Source of the DNA: Clostridia bacterium
GTDB taxonomy: Bacteria > Bacillota_A > Clostridia > UMGS1810
Direction: 5' to 3'
NCBI GenBank assembly: GCA_017437345.1
Contig: JAFSBJ010000203.1
Span: 1 to 9,487 of the forward strand
Length of the DNA: 9,487 nt
The position numbers were made by a program, and so were the translations under genes. Of this stretch, positions 1 to 6,422 are shown in pieces; position 1 is the stretch's first letter; each line of letters starts with the position of its first letter. The notes beneath the pieces are model-generated. The model was not told where the DNA came from. It worked only from the letters and a program-made list of their open reading frames with translations, and made no database searches.

Positions 1-743
1 CTGAATTCCGCTTTAACAGCTGCGATGTTGATATCTGTAAAGATATTTACTTTGCTTATACCTTCCTTAATCGCTCTCTTGAAGTCGTTGTCTGTAAGAC
101 CACTTCCGCCGTGGAGAACGAGAGGAACATCAACTGTATTTGCAATTGTCTTAATTCTTTCAAAATCGAGTTTTGGAGGAAGCTTATATGCTCCGTGTGC
201 GTTACCAACTGCAATTGCAAGGGCGTCTACCTTTGTCTTTTCAACATAGTCCTTTGCAAGCTTTGGATCTGTAAAGAACTTGCTTGGGTCAGCTAAATGA
301 GAAGAACCTTCTGCTGAGCCTTCGTTATCTCCTACATGTCCAAGCTCACCTTCGATTGTTGCGCCGTAAGAATGGGCAATCTCTGCCATTTCCTTTACCT
401 TGGCAACATTTGTATCATAGTCATCTGTTGAGCAGTCATACATAATTGATGAGAAACCGAGCTCTAACGCTTTAAGACAGGTTTCCTTTTTAAGACCGTG
501 GTCGAGGTGGATAACAACCGGAACCTTAGCCTTTTTCGCCATTGGGATAAGATAGTATGACACTTCTTCAAGTGGGCCGTATGGGAATAAAACTTCCGCT
601 GTTCCCATAATAACCGGAGACTGTGTTTTTTCAGCAGCGGCGATAATTCCTCTTGCAAGTTCCATATTAACCGCATTGAAAAGACCAACTGCATACTTAT
701 TCTTCTTTGCAGGTACTAATACCTGGTTTAAGTTTACTAACAT
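1..743 (-). CDS. Class II fructose-bisphosphate aldolase family protein, second paralogue (C-terminus beyond window)
   Basis: The first 247 residues of a zinc-dependent class II aldolase of the FbaA/KbaY/GatY family are visible; the family is usually about 280 to 310 aa, so some 30 to 60 residues lie past the left edge. Visible motifs are IHLDHG (79-84, with the catalytic Asp and first zinc His at D81-H82), GELGHVG (132-138, family Glu), GNAHG (180-184, zinc His183), LHGGSG (210-215, zinc His211) and KVNIFTD (231-237), the phosphate-binding strand in its normal form. The start ATG is preceded by AAAGGA at a suitable distance and lies 16 bases after the stop of the upstream aldolase gene, so the two are co-transcribed. 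Family reaction: reversible cleavage of a ketose (bis)phosphate to dihydroxyacetone phosphate and an aldehyde, in the cytoplasm. The actual substrate is unknown. It shares the MLVNLN opening with its neighbour, which supports an old tandem duplication. Confidence 0.93.
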   Translation of the reverse strand, partial: MLVNLNQVLVPAKKNKYAVGLFNAVNMELARGIIAAAEKTQSPVIMGTAEVLFPYGPLEEVSYYLIPMAKKAKVPVVIHLDHGLKKETCLKALELGFSSIMYDCSTDDYDTNVAKVKEMAEIAHSYGATIEGELGHVGDNEGSAEGSSHLADPSKFFTDPKLAKDYVEKTKVDALAIAVGNAHGAYKLPPKLDFERIKTIANTVDVPLVLHGGSGLTDNDFKRAIKEGISKVNIFTDINIAAVKAEF

Positions 744-759
744 TTTTATTTGTCCTTTC

Positions 760-1599
760 TTAGATTAATCTGCTGAATACAGAAATTGCTCTCTTAACAT
801 CTTCCTTCATAGCAAGTTCAGCAACTTTTGCCATATCGTGAAAATATGTCTTATCTTCCATTGCAGCAACGGCGTTTGCGCCTGCTTTACCCATATATGT
901 ATAGTAATTGATTTTACGAACACCTGCTTCAATTACCTTTTCATAGTCTTCGTCACTTACACCACTTCCGCCGTGCATAACAATCGGAACGCTGATTGCT
1001 TCTCTGATTTTTCTTACTCTGTCAAAGTCAAGCTTTGGTTCTTTTGTGTAAAGACCGTGAACTGTACCGAAAGCACAAGCCAACGCATCACAGCCTGTCT
1101 GCTCAACAAACCATTTTGCAACCTCAGGATCTGTATGGATACTTCCGTCTCCGCCGTTTCCTTTACCTAAGTCACGAGCACCCATGCTTCCAACCTCTGC
1201 CTCAACTGATGCATCAAAAGCGTGAGCCATTTTAACAACGATGCTTGTGTTAGCAGCGTTTTCTTCGAGGCTTTTCGCAGAGCCGTCATACATAACGGAT
1301 GTAAAGCCGATTTCAAGGCCTCTCTTGATGTAATCAAGATCTGTGCCGTGGTCAAGATGAACACAAACCGGGACTTTTGCCTTGTCAGCCATAAAGAGCA
1401 TCAAAGGACCGATTTCGTCAATTGTACAAAGATTCCAATCTTCATGGAGCTGTGCATGAGTTAAAACAACCGGCTGGTCAAGTTCTTCCGCCGCATTGAT
1501 AACAGCCTTAATACTTTCAAAGTTAGGTCCGTTAAAAGTTCCTAACGCAAAATTGCCTGCTTCCGCAAGTTTAACAATGTCATTTAAGTTTACAAGCAT
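760..1599 (-). CDS. Class II fructose-bisphosphate aldolase family protein, first paralogue (GatY/KbaY-like)
   Basis: A complete 279-aa zinc aldolase of the class II FBA family. Catalytic Asp and zinc His are in VHLDHG (D83, H84); the other zinc ligands are His181 (GTVHG) and His209 (MHGGSG); the family Glu is in EAEVG (132-136). The strand after GGSG that normally reads K-[IV]-N-x-x-T-[DE] is here KINYYTY (229-235): Asn231 and Thr234 are kept, but the usual acidic residue is Tyr235. This suggests an altered phosphate or sugar pocket and a substrate different from that of the downstream paralogue. The start ATG overlaps the end of the DUF4432 gene by 10 bases and has GAGGAA upstream, so translation is probably coupled. 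By family it makes dihydroxyacetone phosphate plus an aldehyde from a phosphorylated ketose; the context (isomerase, FGGY kinase) points to the kinase product as substrate. Both aldolases could also form a mixed complex; this is inference. Confidence 0.93.
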   Translation of the reverse strand: MLVNLNDIVKLAEAGNFALGTFNGPNFESIKAVINAAEELDQPVVLTHAQLHEDWNLCTIDEIGPLMLFMADKAKVPVCVHLDHGTDLDYIKRGLEIGFTSVMYDGSAKSLEENAANTSIVVKMAHAFDASVEAEVGSMGARDLGKGNGGDGSIHTDPEVAKWFVEQTGCDALACAFGTVHGLYTKEPKLDFDRVRKIREAISVPIVMHGGSGVSDEDYEKVIEAGVRKINYYTYMGKAGANAVAAMEDKTYFHDMAKVAELAMKEDVKRAISVFSRLI

Positions 1600-2588
1600 T
1601 TTATTTCTTCCTCACATTCTGTAAATTTAAGTTGTATTTTTGTTTTATAACATCCTTTTGGTTCGATAAATTTGAGAGTTCCTTCCTTACGCATTAAAGC
1701 TCTGCCGTCAGGTGTGCAGTTTGCAGGTTCTAACCCTAAAACATAGTCGCTCTCGCCCATCATCTTCCACTCAACGAAATAATCAAGAGCGCTCTTATCA
1801 TAAGACATTTTAACACCCTTTTTTATATCAGGGTTGAAAATTCCAACAGAGGCGATATTATCTTTTTCTAAAACATCATAGAAATAGCATTTTTCTTCGT
1901 ATCCAGCCTGAGGAACTTCCATATTAAGAGCGTTTTCAATATCTTCCTGAGCATTATCAGTTCTTCCTACAACGCCTTTATTCGGGACATTAACAATGGA
2001 ATTTTCCGATAAAAGCGGATAACCCATATTAAAGTGGTATAAAAGCATTGTTGGTGCTTTTTCAGTTCCAAGATTTTCAACACAGTCCTCAATTTCAAGG
2101 ATGTTATCATTCTTAGAGATAATAAACTTTCTCTTTAAGATAAGTTTTCTTCCAAAAATAACTGCATCTCTTACTGAGGCTTCAACGATGATTGCATCGT
2201 CTGTTTCATAATAAGAATAGTTCTCGCAAGGAGTATTTGAAATTGTTCCGTGAAGCGGTAAATCCTCGCCGTCATCTGTGCAAGGAGTTCCAACCGCAGT
2301 AAGACCGCAAGTTGTTAAAAATCCCGCTGTAAATGACTTTAAAAAACCTGCGCCCTCTTTATCATAAAAAGCAGGAGCAACATAGCCACAAGGTGAAAAA
2401 TAACCCATATTGTCACCTTTAAAGCTTACTCTTGAAATGTCCATAGCACGGTCAGCAGAAAGTGTAATATTAAGTCCCTTTCCGTTTCTTATTTCAAGAA
2501 GAGTCATTCCTTTACCTTTGCCTTTTGCAAGAGTAACTTCCTCAACGCCTGCAATTTGCGCTGAGTGACCTATGTAACGATTAATCAT
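1590..2588 (-). CDS. DUF4432 family protein (aldose 1-epimerase/galactose mutarotase-like fold)
   Basis: A 332-aa protein that I recognise as DUF4432, a family with the beta-sandwich fold of galactose mutarotase and related carbohydrate-binding enzymes. Family-type motifs are ADRAMDISR (45-53), FTAGFLTTCGL (86-96), LPLHG (110-114, His113), LLYHFNMGYPLL (182-193, His185) and LGLEP (284-288, Glu287). The two His and the Glu are candidates for catalytic or sugar-binding residues by analogy with mutarotases. The family has no settled reaction that I know of; in this operon it probably interconverts anomers or epimers of the sugar used by the isomerase or kinase. The reading frame could open at a TTG at 2597, but the ATG at 2588 is chosen because AGGGGG (2598-2603) stands 9 bases before it and would touch the TTG. 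From that ATG the gene overlaps the kinase stop by 8 bases. Confidence 0.85.
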   Translation of the reverse strand: MINRYIGHSAQIAGVEEVTLAKGKGKGMTLLEIRNGKGLNITLSADRAMDISRVSFKGDNMGYFSPCGYVAPAFYDKEGAGFLKSFTAGFLTTCGLTAVGTPCTDDGEDLPLHGTISNTPCENYSYYETDDAIIVEASVRDAVIFGRKLILKRKFIISKNDNILEIEDCVENLGTEKAPTMLLYHFNMGYPLLSENSIVNVPNKGVVGRTDNAQEDIENALNMEVPQAGYEEKCYFYDVLEKDNIASVGIFNPDIKKGVKMSYDKSALDYFVEWKMMGESDYVLGLEPANCTPDGRALMRKEGTLKFIEPKGCYKTKIQLKFTECEEEIKCL

Positions 2589-4023
2589 TATCTTCAACCC
2601 CCTTTACAGCACTGTATATTCTCTTATATTTCTTAAACTGTTCTTTATAGAATTCGTGCTTTTCTGCATTTGGATAGAACACTTTTCTCTCTTTTAAGAG
2701 ACGAGTATTATCGTCGAAAATTCCAACAGCCTTACCTGCAAGATATGCAGTTCCCGCACCGCCGATTTCGCTTCCGTCAAGAGCGGAAACAGCTGTGTTT
2801 AAAACATCCGCTTTAATTTGGAGCCAAACATCAGAGTTTGCTCCACCCCCTGTTGCAATAAGCATTTTAGGAGCAATTCCATATTCGCCCAAAATTTCAA
2901 GGTTAAGCATAATTTCATACGCTGTCCCTTCCATAAGAGCTTTATAGATATCTTCCTTACCGTGCTCAAAGGTAAGACCTATCATAGCCGCTTTTGAAGA
3001 AGAATCCATATAAGGAGTTGCCGCACCAGCAAAATGAGGCATAATCATCAAATCGCCAGGCTCATCCTTTACCATTTTATCAAGCTCGGCATAGGATTTA
3101 TCGGAGAAATTATCTCTGTACCATTTTAATGTCGCTCCACCTGCATAAGAAAGCACATAACAAGCATATTTGCCGTTAATATGTTCCGCCATAGAAAAGC
3201 CCTTTTCATAAAGAGAATAGTCCTTTGGCAAATCTTCCATTATAACAGGCACACATTCAACAGTTCCTGTTCCGTCCATAACCTCGTCAGACGCAAAGGC
3301 GTTTGCCCCTGTCATTGCGGCAATCTGGTCATGGCAACCTGAAACAATCTTAACATCTTCGGAAAGACCAAGTTTTTCAGCCATTTCTTTCTTGATTGTT
3401 CCCGCAACAGTTCCGGATGGCGCAGGAGTTGACAAGAGATTTTCGTCAATACCGCAGAAATCCAGAATTTCTTTTGACCACTGACGATTTTTAATATCAT
3501 AGCATATTGTTCTTGCCGCCAAGGAATAGTCAATCTGACGCTTTCCTGAAAGCATATAAACAATATAATCCTGCATTAGAAGAACGCATTTTGCCTTTTT
3601 ATAGTTTTCAGGCATATTCTTCTTAATCCACATAATTTTAGGAAGAGAATACATTTCGTGGGTCATTGCCCCTGTCTTTCTTGCAAGTTCTTCTGCCCCG
3701 AACTTATCAGTCAAGATTTTGCATTCTTCCTTTCCTCTTGGGTCAGTATAAAGCATTGAAGGAGCACAAGGCTTGTCGTTTTCGTCAAGCATTGTAAAGG
3801 TTTCTCCAAAGCTTGTTACTGCAATAGAAGCAATTTCTTTGCTTGAAGCACTCTTTAAAACATCACAGACAGACGCAAAGATTTCCTCTGCGTCTATCTC
3901 GTGTAAGCCTTTTGAGCGCTTGACATCATATTCTTTATAAAAGCTTCCGCAAAAAGTTCCTTTTTCGTCATAGAGAACAACTTTGCATCCGCTTGTTCCT
4001 ATATCAAGTCCGCCAACTATCAT
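2581..4023 (-). CDS. FGGY-family carbohydrate kinase (xylulokinase/fuculokinase-like)
   Basis: A 480-aa cytoplasmic ATP-dependent sugar kinase of the FGGY family, normal in length (about 480 to 520). The N-terminal ATPase phosphate-1 motif is GLDIGTSGCKVVLYD (5-19). The predicted catalytic base is Asp232 in SGCHDQIAAMTGAN (228-241). The second phosphate loop is DGTGT (250-254). The C-terminal domain has the adenosine motif ATGGGANSDVW (390-400) followed by GSEIGGAGTAYLAG (417-430), as in xylulokinases. The family phosphorylates ketoses or polyols, commonly on C1 (fuculose, rhamnulose) or C5 (xylulose, ribulose). The sugar cannot be read from the motifs, but a product handed to FBA-type aldolases must be cleavable to dihydroxyacetone phosphate, which favours C1 phosphorylation. 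It starts 2 bases after the isomerase stop, with GAGGGT as ribosome binding site, and overlaps the DUF4432 gene. Confidence 0.93.
   Translation of the reverse strand: MIVGGLDIGTSGCKVVLYDEKGTFCGSFYKEYDVKRSKGLHEIDAEEIFASVCDVLKSASSKEIASIAVTSFGETFTMLDENDKPCAPSMLYTDPRGKEECKILTDKFGAEELARKTGAMTHEMYSLPKIMWIKKNMPENYKKAKCVLLMQDYIVYMLSGKRQIDYSLAARTICYDIKNRQWSKEILDFCGIDENLLSTPAPSGTVAGTIKKEMAEKLGLSEDVKIVSGCHDQIAAMTGANAFASDEVMDGTGTVECVPVIMEDLPKDYSLYEKGFSMAEHINGKYACYVLSYAGGATLKWYRDNFSDKSYAELDKMVKDEPGDLMIMPHFAGAATPYMDSSSKAAMIGLTFEHGKEDIYKALMEGTAYEIMLNLEILGEYGIAPKMLIATGGGANSDVWLQIKADVLNTAVSALDGSEIGGAGTAYLAGKAVGIFDDNTRLLKERKVFYPNAEKHEFYKEQFKKYKRIYSAVKGVEDND
2598..2603 (-). promoter_or_regulatory. Ribosome binding site that fixes the DUF4432 start
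   Basis: On the minus strand AGGGGG, inside the end of the kinase gene, stands 9 bases before the ATG at 2588. A TTG at 2597 in the same frame would have no spacer, so it is not the start. Confidence 0.75.
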
Positions 4024-4025
4024 AA

Positions 4026-5429
4026 TTAACCCTCTATGCTAACAACATCGTAGCCAAGATAATATTTGAACGCTTCTTCTAAGATGCTCTTAACATGGCC
4101 GTTTGCAACTGTTGTATGATGCTTAAATCCACCTCTTGCAAGGTTAATGAGCTTTGTTTGGAGGTCGTCAATCTTAGCAACACCGCCGCAACCGAAGAAT
4201 GCATCTTCGATTACATCGTCTGTAAATTCCCCTTCGCTGAAGTAAATTGTAATCTTACCATTTTCAGTCTTACAGTTAGAGAATGTCATTGGGAAGGAAG
4301 CAATTCTACCTTCGTTTGTTCCCCAACCGCTTCCTGGGTCGCCCTTATCGAACATCTTATGAGATGTTACTGTACCCTTTGCAGCCATAAGCTTCTGAGC
4401 TGTTGAACCGCAGTGGAAAAGGATAACCTTGTTTGGATCATCTCCGTAGTTGTTGTTCCAGTCAAGACAAGCGGCAGGACCCTCTGTTGCAAGAGATAAT
4501 GCACGCATTGTGATAGCAGAACACATATCAATTTCACAAGAAGCTGTGATGCCTCTGTCGTTAAGTTCGCTGATAAGTACGCAAGGACAAACTCTTAAAT
4601 ATGTTTCCATTTCGTTCCAGCAACGGAGAGAAATTGCGTCAAGATGATATTCTTCAATATAATCATCAATTACAACGCTGATTTTTGAAAGCATAATCTT
4701 CTTATCTTCCGGAACATTAGAGAAGTCTGTATATTTTTCAAGTGCAGCCTTCTTAGCGATAACCTTTTCGTCATCATCTGCTTTTGCTTTAACAAATTCA
4801 AAGAATTCGGATAAGTCAAAGCTTTCAACATTGATGCCATGACGCTGCATTGTGATTTCGTCAAAACGAACTGTCTTAAACGCAGTTGTTCTTGCGCCAA
4901 TACAACCGATATTAAATCTCTTCATTCCGTTTACGACACGGCAAACAGCAGCAAAATCGTGAAGATTCTGAGCAAATTCCTTTGTAAGAGGATGAACAAC
5001 ATGAGGCTTCATAACTGTATATGGAACCTGATACTGTTCAAAAACATCAGTAACAGAGAACTTACCGCAGTATGCGTCTCTTCTGTGCTGGAAGTCCATT
5101 TTTCCGATTTCATCAGGATATGCCTGCATTAAAATTGGAACACCTGCATCCTGAAGAGCTGCGATTGCGCCGTTTTCGTCAACGAAAATAGGCATACAAA
5201 GAATTACGCCGTCATATTCGCCTTCATGGGATTTAAGCCATTTTGCATAAGCTCTTCCCTCATCACGGGTTTCAACAGCGCCATAGCGTGTTGCGTCCTT
5301 GTCCATAATTAAATAGTCATATCCGGCATCTGTAACTGCCTTTACCATATCTTCGCGAGCGCCTTCAATAAGTTCAGCCGGCATAAACCCACGGTTACCA
5401 AAGTAAAGTGCAAATGTCATTTTTTTCAT
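4026..5429 (-). CDS. L-fucose/L-arabinose isomerase-like protein (COG2407 family)
   Basis: A 467-aa protein of the FucI-like (COG2407) family, metal-dependent enzymes that interconvert aldoses and ketoses in the cytoplasm. It opens with the family's FALYFGNRGFMP (6-17). The C-terminal half carries ISLRCWNE (266-273), TASCEIDM (295-302), CLDWNN (321-326), LFHCGST (337-343) and FKHHTTVANGHVK (435-447). Glu299 and Asp323 are 24 residues apart, the same spacing as the metal ligands E337 and D361 of E. coli FucI; His437 or His438 is the likely third ligand. At 467 aa it is shorter than FucI (about 590), as many COG2407 members are. It is the first gene of the catabolic operon. A longer start at 5450 exists, but the ATG at 5429 is preferred: AAGGAT lies 8 bases upstream, and the predicted promoter would start the transcript at about 5448. 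The substrate is not identifiable: fucose, arabinose or another aldose. Confidence 0.88.
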   Translation of the reverse strand: MKKMTFALYFGNRGFMPAELIEGAREDMVKAVTDAGYDYLIMDKDATRYGAVETRDEGRAYAKWLKSHEGEYDGVILCMPIFVDENGAIAALQDAGVPILMQAYPDEIGKMDFQHRRDAYCGKFSVTDVFEQYQVPYTVMKPHVVHPLTKEFAQNLHDFAAVCRVVNGMKRFNIGCIGARTTAFKTVRFDEITMQRHGINVESFDLSEFFEFVKAKADDDEKVIAKKAALEKYTDFSNVPEDKKIMLSKISVVIDDYIEEYHLDAISLRCWNEMETYLRVCPCVLISELNDRGITASCEIDMCSAITMRALSLATEGPAACLDWNNNYGDDPNKVILFHCGSTAQKLMAAKGTVTSHKMFDKGDPGSGWGTNEGRIASFPMTFSNCKTENGKITIYFSEGEFTDDVIEDAFFGCGGVAKIDDLQTKLINLARGGFKHHTTVANGHVKSILEEAFKYYLGYDVVSIEG

Positions 5430-5437
5430 AAAAACAC

Positions 5438-5443
5438 ATCCTT
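5438..5443 (-). promoter_or_regulatory. Ribosome binding site that fixes the isomerase start
   Basis: On the minus strand AAGGAT stands 8 bases before the ATG at 5429. It overlaps the codons that a start at 5450 would need, so it favours the downstream ATG. Confidence 0.75.
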
Positions 5444-5454
5444 TTTTCATATTT

Positions 5455-5482
5455 TTTATACCTTATATCTTGATTTTATCAA
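5455..5482 (-). promoter_or_regulatory. Predicted sigma-A promoter of the sugar catabolic operon
   Basis: On the minus strand a -35 box TTGATA (5482-5477) and a -10 box TATAAA (5460-5455) are separated by 16 bases. Transcription would start at about 5448 and give a leader of only about 20 bases that still holds the AAGGAT ribosome binding site. The -10 box is imperfect, which fits a promoter that needs an activator. Confidence 0.6.
5470..5482. repeat. 13-base palindrome holding both -35 boxes
   Basis: TTGAT-TTT-ATCAA is a perfect inverted repeat with 5-base arms and a 3-base centre. Its left arm starts the -35 box of the plus-strand promoter and its right arm, read on the minus strand, starts that of the catabolic promoter. 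It may simply reflect the two boxes facing each other rather than a protein site. Confidence 0.6.
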
Positions 5483-5497
5483 AATATCTGCTATAAT
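5470..5497 (+). promoter_or_regulatory. Predicted sigma-A promoter of the PocR/AraC regulator gene
   Basis: A -35 box TTGATT (5470-5475), a 16-base spacer and a perfect -10 box TATAAT (5492-5497) preceded by TG one base upstream (extended -10, TGCTATAAT). Transcription would start at about 5504, leaving a leader of about 50 bases with GAGGGA (5541-5546) 7 bases before the ATG. It looks stronger than the opposing promoter and fully overlaps its -35 region. Confidence 0.7.
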
Positions 5498-5503
5498 AAT
5501 AGT

Positions 5504-5533
5504 TAAATTTGTATGAAAAATTGTAAATTTGTA
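5504..5533. promoter_or_regulatory. Direct repeat pair, candidate AraC-family operator
   Basis: TAAATTTGTA occurs at 5504-5513 and again at 5524-5533, both followed by a pyrimidine and G. The period is exactly 20 bases, about two helical turns, which is the layout expected for the two half-sites of an AraC-family dimer. The pair lies about 56 to 85 bases upstream of the predicted catabolic start, and from about +1 to +30 of the regulator transcript. The inferred roles are activation of the operon and autorepression of the regulator gene at 5554. Confidence 0.6.
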
Positions 5534-5553
5534 CGGAGTCGAGGGATAAATTT

Positions 5554-6387
5554 ATGAAAATTAAATTGGATACTCTAAACCTATATGAAACGCTTAAATA
5601 CTTCTATATGCTGACAGGTGTCAGGACGGTTATTTTTGATTCAGAATTTAAGGAAATCTTCTCCTACCCCGAAACAGCTTGTAACTTTTGCAGTGTAATA
5701 CGCACAAACCCTGACCTTATGGAAAAGTGTCGCAAAAGCGACCTTGCCGCCTTTGAAAAATGCAAAGATATGGAAAATATTTTTGTTTACAAATGCCATG
5801 CAGGATTAGTTGAGGCCGTAATGCCCATTAAGAATGAAAACCGAATTATCGGCTATATAATGCTTGGGCAGATTACCGACATTAAAGACAAGGCTGAGCT
5901 TAGACGCTTAGAGACAGAAATATTTGAAAAATACGGAGTTGAATGTAACACCACTGAAATAAAGTACAAAAATAAAAATCAGATTCTTGCGGCCTCAAAG
6001 CTTCTTGAAATCTGCACCGACTATATGCTTTTAAAAGAAATGATTGGCGCCGAAAGAGATATGAAAAGAGCTGAATCCAGAATCCTCTCTTTAGCAAAGG
6101 AATATATTCTGGAGCATTTATCTGACCAGATAAACATATATGATCTTTGCGACTATACAAAAACGAACCGTACCAAGCTTTATGAAATTTTCAAATCAGA
6201 ATGTGGCTATGGAATTGCTTCATATATAAAAGACCTTAGGCTCAGCGAAGCAAAGCGTCTTCTACGGGAAAGCAAATTATCTGTTTCGGAAATCTCAACC
6301 AGAGTCGGCTTTACAGATTATAACTATTTTAGTCGTGTATATAAAAATCGTTTTAAAATTTCTCCCCATAAAGACAGGGAACAATAA
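5554..6387 (+). CDS. AraC-family transcriptional regulator with N-terminal PocR sensor domain
   Basis: A 277-aa regulator. Residues about 8-160 match the PocR ligand-sensing domain: LYETLKYFYMLTGVRTVIFD (10-29), a Cys-rich stretch with Cys43, Cys46, Cys59 and Cys70, then YKCHAGLVEAVMPI (79-92) and IIGYIMLGQITD (98-109), the family's C-H-A-G-L and G-Q signatures. A linker leads to an AraC DNA-binding domain (about 176-277) with two helix-turn-helix units, INIYDLCDYTKTNRTKLYEI (193-212) and LSVSEISTRVGFTDYNYF (242-259). The founding PocR protein controls propanediol genes and is thought to respond to 1,2-propanediol; the ligand here is unknown. No signal peptide or membrane segment is seen. Divergent placement next to the isomerase gene suggests that it controls the sugar operon through the direct repeats at 5504-5533. 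GAGGGA precedes the ATG by 7 bases. Confidence 0.93.
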   Translation: MKIKLDTLNLYETLKYFYMLTGVRTVIFDSEFKEIFSYPETACNFCSVIRTNPDLMEKCRKSDLAAFEKCKDMENIFVYKCHAGLVEAVMPIKNENRIIGYIMLGQITDIKDKAELRRLETEIFEKYGVECNTTEIKYKNKNQILAASKLLEICTDYMLLKEMIGAERDMKRAESRILSLAKEYILEHLSDQINIYDLCDYTKTNRTKLYEIFKSECGYGIASYIKDLRLSEAKRLLRESKLSVSEISTRVGFTDYNYFSRVYKNRFKISPHKDREQ

Positions 6388-6422
6388 AAAAGGCAGACAC
6401 AAAAGCGTCTGCCTTTTATTTT
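6388..6422. terminator. Bidirectional intrinsic terminator between convergent genes
   Basis: An 11-base-pair perfect stem (6388-6398 with 6407-6417, core GGCAGAC/GTCTGCC) closes an 8-base loop. On the plus strand the stem is followed by TTTTATTTT, directly after the regulator stop. On the minus strand it is followed by a run of six T, directly after the hydrogenase stop at 6421. It therefore serves both genes, and the plus-strand T tract runs into the hydrogenase stop codon. Confidence 0.92.

Noticed and set aside
744..759. Terminator or promoter between the two aldolase genes
   Set aside because: The gap is 16 bases and holds only a ribosome binding site; it is too short for a hairpin and has no promoter boxes.
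1..5429. Sulfoquinovose breakdown (sulfoglycolysis) operon
   Set aside because: The best-known route uses an AGE-type isomerase, a PfkB-type kinase and a class I aldolase; none of these is here, and no sulfonate-handling gene is visible.
5430..5450. Upstream ATG at 5450 as the isomerase start (adds 7 residues)
   Set aside because: It lies at the predicted transcription start, has no ribosome binding site, and its codons contain the AAGGAT site that serves the ATG at 5429.
5451..5553. Riboswitch or small RNA in the divergent intergenic region
   Set aside because: The predicted leaders are about 20 and 50 bases, too short for a structured riboswitch, and the sequence is AT-rich with no strong stem beyond the 13-base palindrome.
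5900..6160. Minus-strand open frame inside the regulator gene
   Set aside because: It is antisense to the PocR domain coding sequence, with no recognisable motif and no need for a second product there.
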